Of a stretch of 64,000 bases of DNA, positions 7,928-17,942 are shown in pieces. Numbering within the stretch: the stretch's first letter is position 1; each line of letters starts with the position of its first letter. The position numbers and the translations under genes are program-made. The DNA is from Kangiella aquimarina DSM 16071. GTDB taxonomy: Bacteria > Pseudomonadota > Gammaproteobacteria > Enterobacterales > Kangiellaceae. Location of the stretch: contig NZ_KB893650.1 of assembly GCF_000374105.1 (NCBI RefSeq), positions 614,862 to 678,861 of the forward strand, written 5' to 3'. The notes beneath the pieces are model-generated. The model did no database searches, was not told the origin of the DNA, and was given only the letters and a program-made list of their open reading frames with translations.

Positions 7928-9094
7928 TTGTTAGAACAAGAGTCTCAACTGCTGCTAAGACCCGCCCAGCAGCCCGCCATTTTAGTTCTTGAAGATGGTA
8001 GTGTTTTTCATGGAGTTTCAATTGGTTACGAAGGACATGCAGTAGGCGAGGTGGTTTTTAATACCGCCATGACAGGATATCAGGAAATTCTAACTGACCC
8101 TTCCTACGCCAAGCAGATGGTAACCCTCACTTACCCTCACATCGGTAATACCGGTGCTAATTCCGAAGATGTTGAATCGACCAATATTTGGGCTGAAGCA
8201 TTAATTATTCGTGATCTTCCACTCCTTCACAGCAATTATCGAAGCGATGAATCTTTATCAGACTACTTAAAGCGCCATAAGAAAGTTGGCATTGCCGATA
8301 TCGATACCCGTCGCTTAACCCGAATTCTACGTGATAAAGGTGCTTTGAGTGGCTGTATCATTGCGGGTGAAGCTCCGGATACTGAGAAAGCATTGGAGTT
8401 AGCTAAAGAGTTCCCGGGTTTGAAGGGAATGGACTTGGCTAAAGTCGTTTCAACCAAAGAAACGTATCAGTGGCAAGACAGCACCTGGTCTCTTGAAGAA
8501 GGCTACGGCAAGCTTAAAGAAGCTAAGTTCAAGGTCGTCGCTTATGACTATGGTGCCAAGCACAATATTCTGAGAATGCTGGTTGAACGCGGCTGTGACT
8601 TAACCGTTGTTCCGGCACAAACTCCTGCCAGTGAAGTTTTGGCGATGAATCCTGATGGTGTCTTCTTATCTAATGGCCCAGGTGATCCGGAACCATGTGA
8701 TTACGCCATTAAAGCGATTCAGGAAGTTTTGGAAACTAACATTCCTGTATTTGGTATTTGCCTTGGCCACCAGTTATTGGCATTAGCAAGTGGCGGCAAG
8801 ACAGCAAAAATGAAATTCGGTCATCATGGCGCCAACCATCCAGTACAAAATGTTGAAGATGGCACGGTCATGATTACCAGTCAGAATCATGGTTTTGCGG
8901 CAGATGAACAGTCGCTACCTGATAACCTAAAAGCAACTCATCGTTCCCTATTCGATGGCACCCTGCAGGGTATCCACCGCACGGATAAACCTGCATTTAG
9001 CTTCCAGGGTCACCCTGAAGCAAGTCCCGGTCCACACGATGCTGCACCATTGTTCGACCACTTCATTGAATTGATGGAACAACACAAAGCCTAG
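7928..9094 (+). CDS. carA: Carbamoyl phosphate synthase small subunit (glutaminase)
   Basis: CarA hydrolyses glutamine and passes ammonia to CarB for carbamoyl phosphate, which feeds arginine and pyrimidines. I choose TTG at 7928 because GGAGG lies 5 bases upstream. An in-frame TTG at 7886 sits inside the leader hairpin and lacks a ribosome site, and an ATG at 7916 overlaps the Shine-Dalgarno sequence. This gives 388 residues, close to the usual length. The N-terminal domain ([15 protein letters not shown]) precedes the class I amidotransferase domain with nucleophile Cys278 in FGICLGHQ and the His/Glu pair in GHPEASPGP. carB follows after 14 bases. Confidence 0.96.
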   Translation: MLEQESQLLLRPAQQPAILVLEDGSVFHGVSIGYEGHAVGEVVFNTAMTGYQEILTDPSYAKQMVTLTYPHIGNTGANSEDVESTNIWAEALIIRDLPLLHSNYRSDESLSDYLKRHKKVGIADIDTRRLTRILRDKGALSGCIIAGEAPDTEKALELAKEFPGLKGMDLAKVVSTKETYQWQDSTWSLEEGYGKLKEAKFKVVAYDYGAKHNILRMLVERGCDLTVVPAQTPASEVLAMNPDGVFLSNGPGDPEPCDYAIKAIQEVLETNIPVFGICLGHQLLALASGGKTAKMKFGHHGANHPVQNVEDGTVMITSQNHGFAADEQSLPDNLKATHRSLFDGTLQGIHRTDKPAFSFQGHPEASPGPHDAAPLFDHFIELMEQHKA

Positions 9095-9108
9095 GAGACG
9101 ATTGAGAC

Positions 9109-12100
9109 ATGCCAAAACGTACTGACATAGAAAGTATTCTGATTTTAGGTGCTGGCCCAATCATTATTGGTCAGGCCTGCGAATTCGACTATTCCGGCGC
9201 ACAGGCCTGTAAGGCACTGCGTGAAGAGGGTTACCGAGTTATTCTGGTCAACTCTAACCCGGCAACTATTATGACTGACCCGAATATGGCTGATGTGACC
9301 TACATTGAGCCGATTCAATGGGAAGTGGTTGCTAAGATTATTGAAAAAGAAAAACCTGACGCGATTCTGCCAACCATGGGTGGTCAGACTGCCTTGAACT
9401 GTGCATTGGATTTGGCATCACGTGGCGTACTGGAAATCCACGGCGTGGAAATGATCGGCGCAACTCGTGAAGCCATTGATAAGGCAGAAGACCGTGAGCT
9501 GTTTGCCAAAGCGATGTCAAAAATTGGTTTGGATCAGCCTCGTCAGCAGGTTGCACACAGCTTGAAAGATGCTTGGGAAGTACAAAAAGAAGTGGGTTTC
9601 CCCTGTATCATTCGTCCTTCTTTTACCATGGGCGGAACCGGTGGTGGTATCGCGTATAACAAAGAAGAGTTCGAAGAAATTTGTTTACGCGGCTTGGACT
9701 TGTCGCCAACCAATGAGTTGTTAATTGATGAGTCGTTAATCGGCTGGAAAGAGTATGAGATGGAAGTGGTTCGTGACAAGAACGACAACTGCATCATCAT
9801 CTGTTCTATCGAGAACTTTGACCCAATGGGTGTGCATACCGGTGACTCAATTACAGTTGCACCGGCACAGACTCTGACCGATAAAGAATATCAGCGTATG
9901 CGAGACGCATCCTTGGCTGTATTGCGTGAGATTGGTGTTGAAACGGGTGGTTCGAACGTACAGTTTGCGATTAACCCTGAGAATGGTCGTATGACCATCA
10001 TTGAGATGAACCCTCGAGTATCACGTTCATCGGCACTTGCCTCTAAAGCAACGGGTTTCCCAATCGCAAAAGTGGCTGCAAAACTTGCAGTGGGTTATAC
10101 CCTGGACGAGTTACAGAACGAAATTACTGGTGGCAAGACGCCTGCTTCGTTTGAGCCAAGTATTGACTATGTGGTTACTAAGATCCCTCGCTTTAATTTC
10201 GAGAAATTCCCGAACGTAGACAAGACTCTAACCACGCAGATGAAATCTGTGGGTGAGGTAATGGCGATTGGTCGTAACTTCCAGGAATCACTGCAAAAAG
10301 CATTGCGTGGTCTTGAGGTTGGTTCTTCTGGTTTTGAACCTAAGTTGGCGGAAGATGATGAAAGCTGGGTTGATACCTTGCGTCAAAACTTGCGTGTACC
10401 TGGTTCTGATCGTATCTGGTACATCGGCGATGCGTTCCGCAAGGGTTGGTCACTGGATGAAGTTTTCGAGCTGACTGGAATCGACAAATGGTTCCTGATT
10501 CAAATTCAGGAAATTATTCATATCGAAGAGAACCTTAAAGATAAGTCATTCTCTGAATTAAACGCAGACTTGATGCGCCAGATTAAGCGCAGAGGCTTCT
10601 CGGATCAGCGTCTGGCCGACATCTTCGCAACCAGCGAAAAAGAAATCCGTAAACTGCGAAAAGAATTAGGCGTTCTGCCTGTCTTCAAGCGAGTGGATAC
10701 CTGTGCGGCTGAGTTCGCAACCAGCACCGCCTATATGTATTCAACCTACGAAGAAGAGTGTGAAGCTAACCCAACTGACCGTGAGAAAATCATGATCTTG
10801 GGTGGTGGACCTAACCGTATCGGTCAGGGTATTGAGTTTGACTACTGCTGTGTGCATGCTGCATTCGCTATGCGCGATGACGGTTATGAAACCATCATGG
10901 TTAACTGTAACCCAGAGACAGTTTCAACCGATTATGATACGTCGGACAGATTATATTTCGAGCCATTAACACTTGAAGATGTATTGGCAATTGTTGATAT
11001 CGAAAAGCCAAAAGGTGTGATTGTTCATTATGGCGGACAGACACCACTGAAACTGGCCCGTGATCTGGAAGCTGCTGGCGTACCAATTATCGGCACATCA
11101 CCTGATGCAATTGACCGCGCAGAAGATCGTGAACGTTTCCAACGCGCGATTAATCGTCTAGGTTTATTGCAGCCACCAAACCGTACCGCTCGCAACATGG
11201 AAGAAGGTGTTCGTCTGGCAGAAGAAATCGGTTACCCACTAGTTGTTCGTCCTTCTTATGTACTGGGTGGACGTGCTATGGAAATCGTCTATAACGAAGA
11301 CGAGTTGCGTCGTTACATGAATGACGCGGTAAGCGTTTCAAATGAATCACCTGTACTGTTGGATCGCTTCCTTGATGATGCTATTGAAGTGGATGTTGAT
11401 GCTATCTTTGACGGTGAGAATATCCTGATTGGCGGCATCATGGAGCATATTGAGCAGGCGGGTGTTCACTCGGGTGACTCGGCATGTTCGATTCCACCAT
11501 TTAGCTTAAGCAAAGAAGTTCAGGACGAATTGCGTCGCCAGATGTTGGTAATGGCCAAAGAACTTAAAGTTCGCGGTTTAATGAATGCACAGTTTGCTAT
11601 TCAGGGTGAGAGAATTTTCATTCTTGAAGTAAATCCACGTGCTTCACGTACCGTACCGTTTGTCTCTAAAGCAACTGGCACGCCAATGGCAAAAGTTGCA
11701 GCGTCAGTAATGGCGGGTAAAACGTTGGCTGAAACAGGTTACACCAAAGAAATTATTCCACGATATTTCTCGGTTAAGGAACCAGTTTTCCCATTCAATA
11801 AGTTCCCGGGCTCTGACCCAATTCTTGGTCCAGAGATGAAATCAACCGGTGAAGCCATGGGTGTTGGTAAAACATTCGGAGATGCTTTCTACAAAGCAAA
11901 ACTGGGTGGTGGTCAGGCTGTTCCAGATTCCGGTCAGGTTATCATCAGTGTCCGCGAAGCCGATAGAGTTGGATTACCAGCTGTGGCCCGTTCGCTGGCT
12001 GAACAGGGTTTCGAACTGTTGGCAACTGGTGGTACTGCTCGTGCTATTCGCGAAGCAGGCATTCCATGTCAACGCATCAACAAGATGTTTGAAGGTCGAC

Positions 12101-12333
12101 CACACATTGTTGACTACATCAAAAACGGTGAAGTGGATTACATCATTAATACTACTGAAGGTAAGCAGGCAATTGCCGACTCATTCCTGATTCGTCGTAG
12201 CGCTCTACAATATAAAGTGCCATACACGACGACGTTGGCGGGTGCAGTAGCATCCTGCGCAGCGATGAAAGAGAATGGTCGTGGCCAGATTCACTCAGTA
12301 CAAGAACTACATACACAGGTAGATGAACGATGA
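9109..12333 (+). CDS. carB: Carbamoyl phosphate synthase large subunit
   Basis: CarB makes carbamoyl phosphate from bicarbonate, ammonia and two ATP. The 1074-residue protein has full length and the internal duplication: two ATP-grasp halves, each with a GPIIIGQ/GPNRIGQ entry motif (near 16 and 565) and an [18 protein letters not shown] or [18 protein letters not shown] signature. An MGS-like allosteric domain follows at the C-terminus ([10 protein letters not shown], from about 930), where UMP and ornithine bind in E. coli. It forms the carAB operon. Its stop overlaps the greA start by 4 bases (ATGA), so greA is translationally coupled. Confidence 0.98.
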   Translation: MPKRTDIESILILGAGPIIIGQACEFDYSGAQACKALREEGYRVILVNSNPATIMTDPNMADVTYIEPIQWEVVAKIIEKEKPDAILPTMGGQTALNCALDLASRGVLEIHGVEMIGATREAIDKAEDRELFAKAMSKIGLDQPRQQVAHSLKDAWEVQKEVGFPCIIRPSFTMGGTGGGIAYNKEEFEEICLRGLDLSPTNELLIDESLIGWKEYEMEVVRDKNDNCIIICSIENFDPMGVHTGDSITVAPAQTLTDKEYQRMRDASLAVLREIGVETGGSNVQFAINPENGRMTIIEMNPRVSRSSALASKATGFPIAKVAAKLAVGYTLDELQNEITGGKTPASFEPSIDYVVTKIPRFNFEKFPNVDKTLTTQMKSVGEVMAIGRNFQESLQKALRGLEVGSSGFEPKLAEDDESWVDTLRQNLRVPGSDRIWYIGDAFRKGWSLDEVFELTGIDKWFLIQIQEIIHIEENLKDKSFSELNADLMRQIKRRGFSDQRLADIFATSEKEIRKLRKELGVLPVFKRVDTCAAEFATSTAYMYSTYEEECEANPTDREKIMILGGGPNRIGQGIEFDYCCVHAAFAMRDDGYETIMVNCNPETVSTDYDTSDRLYFEPLTLEDVLAIVDIEKPKGVIVHYGGQTPLKLARDLEAAGVPIIGTSPDAIDRAEDRERFQRAINRLGLLQPPNRTARNMEEGVRLAEEIGYPLVVRPSYVLGGRAMEIVYNEDELRRYMNDAVSVSNESPVLLDRFLDDAIEVDVDAIFDGENILIGGIMEHIEQAGVHSGDSACSIPPFSLSKEVQDELRRQMLVMAKELKVRGLMNAQFAIQGERIFILEVNPRASRTVPFVSKATGTPMAKVAASVMAGKTLAETGYTKEIIPRYFSVKEPVFPFNKFPGSDPILGPEMKSTGEAMGVGKTFGDAFYKAKLGGGQAVPDSGQVIISVREADRVGLPAVARSLAEQGFELLATGGTARAIREAGIPCQRINKMFEGRPHIVDYIKNGEVDYIINTTEGKQAIADSFLIRRSALQYKVPYTTTLAGAVASCAAMKENGRGQIHSVQELHTQVDER

Positions 12334-12812
12334 ATCGAGTACCTATGACAGTCGAAGGTGCTGAAGCCCTTCAGGCTGAGTTAAATGAACTAAAAAAAGT
12401 AAAAAGGCCGCAAGTTGTTGCGGCCATCGCTGAAGCACGTGAGCATGGTGACCTGAAAGAGAATGCAGAATATCATGCAGCGCGCGAACAGCAGGGTTTC
12501 ATCGAGGGTCGCATTCAGGAGATTGAAGCCAAGCTTTCAAATGCTCAGATTGTTGACGTTAAGAAAATGACCAACAACGGTAAGGTGATCTTTGGCTCAA
12601 CGGTTATCTTGATTAATTTGGATGATAACAACGCTGATGAAGTCCAGTATAAAATTGTTGGCGATGATGAAGCGGATATCAAGAAAAACAAACTTTCCAT
12701 TAACTCGCCAATTGCGCGCGGATTGATTGGCAAAGAAGAAGGCGATATTGCGAATATTCAAACACCAAAAGGTAGTGTTGAATATGAAATCGCTGAGGTT
12801 TTATATATTTAG
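12330..12812 (+). CDS. greA: Transcription elongation factor GreA
   Basis: GreA stimulates transcript cleavage by stalled RNA polymerase in the cytoplasm. The 160-residue protein has an N-terminal coiled coil ([18 protein letters not shown]) with the conserved acidic tip stretch [13 protein letters not shown] near 47-59. The C-terminal FKBP-like domain carries [14 protein letters not shown]. The start overlaps the carB stop, the same carB-greA order as in many gammaproteobacteria. Its 3' end overlaps the stop of the convergent Xre-type gene by 4 bases. The usual next genes yhbY/rlmE are found 14 kb further on. Confidence 0.97.
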   Translation: MNRVPMTVEGAEALQAELNELKKVKRPQVVAAIAEAREHGDLKENAEYHAAREQQGFIEGRIQEIEAKLSNAQIVDVKKMTNNGKVIFGSTVILINLDDNNADEVQYKIVGDDEADIKKNKLSINSPIARGLIGKEEGDIANIQTPKGSVEYEIAEVLYI

Positions 12813-13390
12813 TTTTTTCTATTTAGATACAGCCCTACGATTGTTAGGGCTGTCCCAACAATAAAAAGCAATAAACCTATTACGTAAAGTAGTTTGTTCC
12901 CAAAAGGGGAAATGTCCCTCTCTCCAATCAAGACGTATCCAACTTTAGAATTAAGCACCAGCTCCTCAAACTTCTCACCACGATAATCATCAGTTACCAG
13001 ATAAGTTGGTGTAACAATATCAGGGGCGATACCTGGTAAGATCTGATAGGTATAAGCTGTATTACTTGTAAATAATCCAAACCATGCACTAGAAAATAGC
13101 AAGCCAGCTAAAAGTATACAAAGTATAGAGCCACCAACAAGCTTCTTTAATGATATGACATTTAAATTAGGGACATGGGAGCTATCGGAGTAGTTTGCTA
13201 ATGGTGCTAAGGTTTTCAAGTCGCAGCCATATGCATTGCTGATAGCAGAAAGGACTTCAAAGGAAGGGACTGCTTGACCATTCTCAAGTTTCGACAAATA
13301 GGATTGTTGAATGCCGATTTGTTGCGCAGCATGGCCTTGAGTCCAGCCAAGATTATGGCGTAAATGTCTTAAAGTATGATGTTTTATCAT
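12809..13390 (-). CDS. Membrane-anchored Xre-family regulator
   Basis: The 193-residue protein has an N-terminal helix-turn-helix of the Xre/Cro type (about 6-60; [24 protein letters not shown] is the helix 2-3 region). Two hydrophobic segments follow, at about 83-106 and 166-188, with a roughly 60-residue loop between them that would face the periplasm. This suggests a DNA-binding protein tethered to the membrane that senses an outside signal. It diverges from a small secreted protein gene, and the spacer holds three palindromes that are natural operator candidates. I do not recognise a named family for the membrane part. Confidence 0.8.
   Translation of the reverse strand: MIKHHTLRHLRHNLGWTQGHAAQQIGIQQSYLSKLENGQAVPSFEVLSAISNAYGCDLKTLAPLANYSDSSHVPNLNVISLKKLVGGSILCILLAGLLFSSAWFGLFTSNTAYTYQILPGIAPDIVTPTYLVTDDYRGEKFEELVLNSKVGYVLIGERDISPFGNKLLYVIGLLLFIVGTALTIVGLYLNRKN
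12829..12853. terminator. Hairpin at the greA / Xre gene junction
   Basis: ACAGCCCTA (12829-12837) pairs perfectly with TAGGGCTGT (12845-12853), loop of seven. It lies inside the 3' end of the Xre gene just after greA. No strong T-run follows on either strand, so it may act as a weak terminator or mRNA 3' stabiliser. Confidence 0.45.
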
Positions 13391-13418
13391 TTAAGAATAG
13401 TTTGGTTCTTGTAGTATT

Positions 13419-13475
13419 CATTATGCTACATAATGGATCATATTCCTCAAGGAATATTAAGAATATCATGGATAT
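13419..13475. promoter_or_regulatory. Cluster of three palindromes in the divergent promoter region
   Basis: Perfect palindromes stand side by side: CATTATG-CTA-CATAATG (13419-13435), ATATTCC-TCAA-GGAATAT (13440-13457) and ATATC-ATG-GATAT (13463-13475). They lie between the Xre-type regulator (-) and the secreted protein (+). Such dyads fit binding by dimers of the neighbouring HTH protein; that link is inference. Confidence 0.55.
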
Positions 13476-13538
13476 ATTATGAATAACCTCGTTGTTGCAA
13501 GGATACTGGACGGGCCGTTTAATTAATTGGAGTTACAA

Positions 13539-14048
13539 ATGAAATATTTAACAAGCCTAATTCTAATGCTATCAGTTCTTTATTTTATGCCACAGGTTGG
13601 CATGGCTGATGATGGGGAAGATAATGCTGCTAAGCAGTATCTGGGGGTGACGACAAAAGCATATATAGCAGATGAGTTTTTAAATCTGGCCAATATTCGT
13701 CAGTATATGAACGACGGGAACCTAGTTACATCAAATTCAATCATTGTCGGAATTGGTAGCGATGGGGCAATAAAAATTCATCAAACAGAAGATGCAGCAG
13801 ACTATACTTTAGAGGTCAGTATGAAAGCTGTTAATGAAAAGCAGTATGGCGTGCTGTGGATGGTAACTAAGAAAACAGACTCAGAAGAAAAGATATACGG
13901 TAGTAGTACCGAGGAGTATCAGTTACAGCCAGTTGGCAAGCCTCTTATTTTTAGTGTAGAGCTGGATGGTAATCAAATGATATTCGACTTAGTGACGAAA
14001 GTGGACACAAAGGCAAATTTAATAAAAATGTTCGCTAGAGCGAACTAA
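13539..14048 (+). CDS. Small secreted protein of unknown function
   Basis: I start at ATG 13539, which has GGAG 6 bases upstream, rather than the in-frame TTG at 13527 that overlaps that site. The product is 169 residues with a signal peptide (hydrophobic segment 6-18, likely cleavage after MADD-preceding Ala, near 23). The mature part has no Cys and no motif I recognise; it is rich in alternating polar/hydrophobic stretches suggesting beta structure. It diverges from the membrane Xre regulator and ends with its own terminator, so it is probably a single-gene unit under that regulator. Confidence 0.75.
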   Translation: MKYLTSLILMLSVLYFMPQVGMADDGEDNAAKQYLGVTTKAYIADEFLNLANIRQYMNDGNLVTSNSIIVGIGSDGAIKIHQTEDAADYTLEVSMKAVNEKQYGVLWMVTKKTDSEEKIYGSSTEEYQLQPVGKPLIFSVELDGNQMIFDLVTKVDTKANLIKMFARAN

Positions 14049-14072
14049 CGGAAACTTTTCATCAAGTGTATA

Positions 14073-14094
14073 AGGCCTCTAGCGAGGCTTTTTT
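14073..14094 (+). terminator. Intrinsic terminator after the small secreted protein gene
   Basis: GCCTC (14075-14079) and GAGGC (14084-14088) with loop TAGC, followed by TTTTTT. It lies 25 bases after the stop codon. Confidence 0.88.
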
Positions 14095-14224
14095 GTGGCT
14101 ATTATAATTTGATGTTAATCTCATAGTTGCAATACTAAATAATGAGGTTGCTATAAGACAGGAGAAAGGATAACGCTTATAGGGTTTCACAACCCTTTCA
14201 CATGGAGTTAGGAATAATCCAAAA

Positions 14225-15172
14225 ATGAGCAAAATAAAGATAGCCATTAGCTCGTGCCTGCTTGGAAATAAAGTCAGATTTGATGGTGGACACAAGCAAT
14301 CTAAATACTGTTTAAATGTACTCAGCGACTGGTTTGAGTACACTCCTGTATGTCCTGAAATGGGCATAGGATTACCTACACCAAGACCACCCATACACCT
14401 GGTACGAGTCGGCGAAGAAATTCGCGTCAAAAAAGTCGATGACCATAGCCTGGATGTCACGGATGAGTTACGTGAGTATGCTCATAAAACTATGCCAAGG
14501 ATACATGATGCCTGTGGTTATATTGTGATTCGGAACTCTCCAAGCTGCGGCATGGAAAGAGTTAAGGTCTATCATGAGAATGGCAACCCAGCGGGTGAAT
14601 CTTATCGTGGAGTCTATATTGACGAAGTTATGAAATTACACCCAAACTTACCAGTTGAGGAAGAAGGTAGGTTGCAGGACCCCAGGCTGCGTGAAAACTT
14701 CATCACCAGGGTATTTGCTTATCATGACTGGAAGCAATCTGTGATGAGTGATCCGAGCATGAAAAAGCTAATCGATTTCCATAGCCGATATAAATATCTG
14801 GTCATGGCCCATAGTTATCAGGCTTATAAAGATCTTGGGCGACTGGTTGCCAATACAGAGCAAAAAGAGTTGGCACAACTGTTGAACGAGTATGAAGATA
14901 AACTGATGCTGACGCTTAAGAAAATTGCATCGAGTAAATCGCACACGAATGTTCTTTATCACATACTAGGCTATTTAAAGCGAGATCTGACTTCCGCTGC
15001 CAAACAGGAGTTGGTAAAAGTGATCGAGCAGTATCGTAAAGGAATCGTGACACTGGTTGTTCCTGTAACTTTGATCAATCATTATTTAACTCAGTTTGGA
15101 TCAGACTATATCAAACAGCAGGCATACCTTGACCCGCACCCTTTAGAGCTTGGATTACGAAACTACCTGTAA
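14225..15172 (+). CDS. DUF523/DUF1722 protein (YbgA-like)
   Basis: The 315-residue protein joins an N-terminal DUF523 domain (about 1-150) and a C-terminal DUF1722 domain (about 190-305). DUF523 shows its conserved cysteine motifs SSCLLGNKVRFDGG, CPEMGIGLPTPR and HDACGYIVIRNSPSCG, which may bind metal or nucleotide. DUF1722 shows HSRYKYLVMAHS and HVLGYLKRDLTS-like helices. E. coli ybgA sits next to the photolyase gene phr, and the same pairing is seen here, with phrB starting 28 bases downstream. A role in DNA repair or light/oxidative stress is inferred from that neighbourhood; the biochemical activity is unknown. Confidence 0.9.
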   Translation: MSKIKIAISSCLLGNKVRFDGGHKQSKYCLNVLSDWFEYTPVCPEMGIGLPTPRPPIHLVRVGEEIRVKKVDDHSLDVTDELREYAHKTMPRIHDACGYIVIRNSPSCGMERVKVYHENGNPAGESYRGVYIDEVMKLHPNLPVEEEGRLQDPRLRENFITRVFAYHDWKQSVMSDPSMKKLIDFHSRYKYLVMAHSYQAYKDLGRLVANTEQKELAQLLNEYEDKLMLTLKKIASSKSHTNVLYHILGYLKRDLTSAAKQELVKVIEQYRKGIVTLVVPVTLINHYLTQFGSDYIKQQAYLDPHPLELGLRNYL

Positions 15173-15200
15173 AAATCAAACTTTAAAAATTAGTGAGTTT

Positions 15201-16580
15201 ATGAGCAAAGAAATTAATCTTGTATGGTTCAGAAATGATTTAAGAGCAGGCGATAATCCTGCTCTTTTTTATGCTGCTGAACAGGGCACTGCTATTGGAA
15301 TTTATCTGGAGACTGAGGAACAGCGTAAGGCTCATGATGATGCAGCCTGCAAGATTGGTTTTATCAATGACAACGTCAAAGAATTGAGAAAGCAACTGAA
15401 CCAACTCAACATCCCACTACATAGTTTTAAAGTGACTGACTATGCTGATTCGGTTGAGAAATTAGAGATGTTAGTCGATCAGTTCAATGCCAAAGGTGTT
15501 TATTTCAATAATGAGTATCCACTAAACGAGAAAAACCGTGACAACCAGGCTGAAAAAATACTTGAGGAAAAAGGATTAGAAGTAAAGCGGTTTGATGGTG
15601 ATATTATTATTCCGCCTAATAGTGTTGCTACTGGTAAGGGTGAGCCTTATAAAGTGTTTACACCATACAAGAAAGCCTGGATCGAATTTCACAAAACTCA
15701 AGGCACTTCACCATTACCAATACCTGAAAAGCAGGACTTCAAAATTGATGAGCAACATGATTATGATTTTGCTCAAGAGTACCGTGATGACTTATGGCCT
15801 GCGGGAGAACAGGCGGCAAAGGAAAAGCTGAATGATTTCTTGCCAAAGGCTGGATATTATAGAGAGCGAAGAGATATCCCATCGGTTAAGGGAACCAGCA
15901 TGCTATCTCCTTATCTGGCGGTCGGTGCCATCTCGGCAAAGCAATGTATTAGTAGCTTGTTGGAGTGGCATGAAGGTGATGAAGAAGCTTTCTATAAAGA
16001 TACCTGGTTATCAGAAATCATCTGGCGCGAATTTTACCGACAAATCATTATTGATAATCCTGAGATCAGTAAACATAAAGTATTTAAAAGAGATGCAAAG
16101 GAAGTATGGGATGGTGAGCAGGAACTATTTGACTTGTGGTCACAGGGCAAAACCGGATTTCCATTGATTGATGCGGCAATGCGCCAGCTACTGCAAACAG
16201 GTTGGATGCATAATCGTTTAAGAATGAATGTCGCCATGTTCCTCAATAAATTGTGTCTGATAGATTGGCGCCAGGGAGAAGCTTTTTTTATGCGCCATTT
16301 AATAGATGGAGATTTTGCTTCCAATAATGGCGGCTGGCAGTGGTGTTCTTCAACCGGTGCCGACGGAGCACCTTATTTTAGAATCATGAGCCCGAACACT
16401 CAGTCGCAACGTTTTGATCCTGAGGGTAAATTTATTCGTAAGCTAGTGCCGGAGCTTGAAAGTTTAAGTGATAAAGACATTCATTGTCCAAGTAGTGAGC
16501 AGAGAGAAAAGCTGGGATACCCTCAGCCTATCATTGACTATAAGGAAGCGAGGAAAAGAGCTCTTGATCTGCTTAGCTAA
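15201..16580 (+). CDS. phrB: Deoxyribodipyrimidine (CPD) photolyase
   Basis: The enzyme uses blue light and FAD to split cyclobutane pyrimidine dimers. I start at ATG 15201 (MSKEINLVWFRNDLR), because photolyases begin with this strand of the antenna domain; the frame opens earlier within the upstream gene. This gives 459 residues, normal for class I. The N-terminal antenna domain spans about 1-130. The FAD-binding domain carries WREFYRQI, the dimer-pocket signature GWMHNRLRMNVAMFL and DGDFASNNGGWQWCSSTG. It pairs with the ybgA-like gene upstream and heads the block of stress/lipid genes. Confidence 0.95.
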   Translation: MSKEINLVWFRNDLRAGDNPALFYAAEQGTAIGIYLETEEQRKAHDDAACKIGFINDNVKELRKQLNQLNIPLHSFKVTDYADSVEKLEMLVDQFNAKGVYFNNEYPLNEKNRDNQAEKILEEKGLEVKRFDGDIIIPPNSVATGKGEPYKVFTPYKKAWIEFHKTQGTSPLPIPEKQDFKIDEQHDYDFAQEYRDDLWPAGEQAAKEKLNDFLPKAGYYRERRDIPSVKGTSMLSPYLAVGAISAKQCISSLLEWHEGDEEAFYKDTWLSEIIWREFYRQIIIDNPEISKHKVFKRDAKEVWDGEQELFDLWSQGKTGFPLIDAAMRQLLQTGWMHNRLRMNVAMFLNKLCLIDWRQGEAFFMRHLIDGDFASNNGGWQWCSSTGADGAPYFRIMSPNTQSQRFDPEGKFIRKLVPELESLSDKDIHCPSSEQREKLGYPQPIIDYKEARKRALDLLS

Positions 16581-16613
16581 ATAGTCCCATAAATTGCTCA
16601 ATGAAGGCGGCGA

Positions 16614-17219
16614 TTAATTCAGCGCTTTAATCTTATCGCGTAGGTCTTCGAAGTCGCTGTCCATTGATTCGTCGCCAAACCAGATATTGAGATAAGGCAA
16701 GGCGCAACTTGAGTTGTCGGACTGGGCAAGCTGCTGATTGTTGAGATACAGATCAAGGCCCTGCTCAGGGAGTACAAAAAGATCGTAATAATCTCCGTCG
16801 GAAACGTCCTCATAGACAGTGTTAAACTCATTGAAGTGAATCAGGCACTTGTCTTTTTCCTGTGGCTTAAGGTTGTCTTGTAAAAAGTCATCAGCACCTT
16901 CAGTGAACTGGTTACCAGTTACATCGCGTAAATAGGAAAATCTAAGTAACTTCGGCTGCTCATCAAATATGTCTGCAGCTTGCTTGCAGTCAGGATAGTA
17001 GACACCCACATCAACCACATCAAATAGTAGTGCTTTGGTCACCCGTTGTTTAGCACACAGCTGATAGTCGGTCTCTTGATAACGAACGCTAGGCTCAAGC
17101 TTAGCCTGGGCCTGGCCAGAAATAATAAGCAAGCTCAAGCCCAGCAATGGGAAGCTGAGCTGAAGCAGCAGTTTTCTCACGGACAGGGTTTTACAGGCGG
17201 TTTTGCACATAATTAACAA
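16614..17219 (-). CDS. Chalcone isomerase-like secreted protein
   Basis: The roughly 200-residue protein has a hydrophobic signal segment (about 18-37, ending AQAK) and then a domain with LCAKQRVTKALLFDVVDVGVYYPDC, the opening strand pattern of bacterial chalcone-isomerase-like proteins; in bacteria these are periplasmic and of unknown, possibly fatty-acid-binding, function. Three further cysteines could form disulfides. The start is uncertain: the ATG at 17219 overlaps the upstream gene by 29 bases and lacks a clear ribosome site, and GTG at 17180 is an alternative. It is read after the NTF2-like gene. Confidence 0.7.
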   Translation of the reverse strand: MLIMCKTACKTLSVRKLLLQLSFPLLGLSLLIISGQAQAKLEPSVRYQETDYQLCAKQRVTKALLFDVVDVGVYYPDCKQAADIFDEQPKLLRFSYLRDVTGNQFTEGADDFLQDNLKPQEKDKCLIHFNEFNTVYEDVSDGDYYDLFVLPEQGLDLYLNNQQLAQSDNSSCALPYLNIWFGDESMDSDFEDLRDKIKALN

Positions 17220-17754
17220 AGAATCCTACAATTGGTAAACGTGAATAGAAACCTTCGGCACCATCCCAGTAATCCTGGTGAAGAACAATCTTGCCTTCTT
17301 CGTTAAAGCGAAGCTGAGTCATACCAATAGACTTGGAGTCGATTTTCTTGCCAGCGGCAGAGAACTTCATATGCATCACCCAGCGCAAGTAATAGTCAGT
17401 TTCGGATTTGGCGACATCAATGATTTCTACGGTAGTCACTTCAGTTGCTTCCGCTGTTTCAGGCATATACTTCAAGAGCTCATCGATATGACCAAAGGTT
17501 TTAAAAGTGTCATTAAAATAGAATTGCTCGGCATACAACTGGCGGATAACATCTTCTTTAGTACCAGCCTTGAAGTCGCCAAATAAGGTTAGAAAAGCCT
17601 TGTCCGGGGACTCTACCGTTTCGGTCGGAGGCATCTTACTGGCAACCTGCAAAAAATTCTCTACGCGTTGATTATTCATCTCGCTCCTCGAATGACTACA
17701 GCCAGAAAAAGTTAAGGCTATAGCAAAATATAATAAATAACGGGAAATCATCAT
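17191..17754 (-). CDS. NTF2/SnoaL-like lipoprotein
   Basis: A 187-residue protein with a short lipoprotein signal (FSGC, Cys19) and one NTF2-like cone-shaped domain (about 50-175: LYAEQFYFNDTFKTFGH, YYLRWVMHMKF, HQDYWDGAEGFY). NTF2-like folds bind small hydrophobic ligands or act as isomerases. The same family is found in the photolyase / amine oxidase / DUF1365 / Cfa clusters of other marine gammaproteobacteria, as far as I recall, which fits its place here. It is followed by the overlapping chalcone-isomerase-like gene. The ligand is unknown. Confidence 0.72.
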   Translation of the reverse strand: MMISRYLLYFAIALTFSGCSHSRSEMNNQRVENFLQVASKMPPTETVESPDKAFLTLFGDFKAGTKEDVIRQLYAEQFYFNDTFKTFGHIDELLKYMPETAEATEVTTVEIIDVAKSETDYYLRWVMHMKFSAAGKKIDSKSIGMTQLRFNEEGKIVLHQDYWDGAEGFYSRLPIVGFFVNYVQNRL

Positions 17755-17942
17755 AAAGCACTGCTAGAGTAGAAGACATGATGCCACTGTAGCTCCTGAC
17801 TCGTAAAGATTCTGTGAAGGTTTTGCAGAAACTAAGCAGGGTAAAATAATTTAAAGAGTAGCGGCCTGGCCGTCTATTCAGCTTCACAGGGATTTCACAA
17901 GAATAAATCTAGGATTATGAAAAATGCCAGGCAACTTAAACT

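Noticed and set aside
14062-14460. A 132-codon minus-strand frame at the DUF523 gene start
   Set aside because: It crosses the terminator of the upstream gene and the DUF523 start, and shows no family features.
17755-17942. RpoE/ChrR-type or CarH/LitR-type promoter before the desaturase operon
   Set aside because: I looked for the TGATCC and TGTACA-type motifs known from such regulons and found none convincing.
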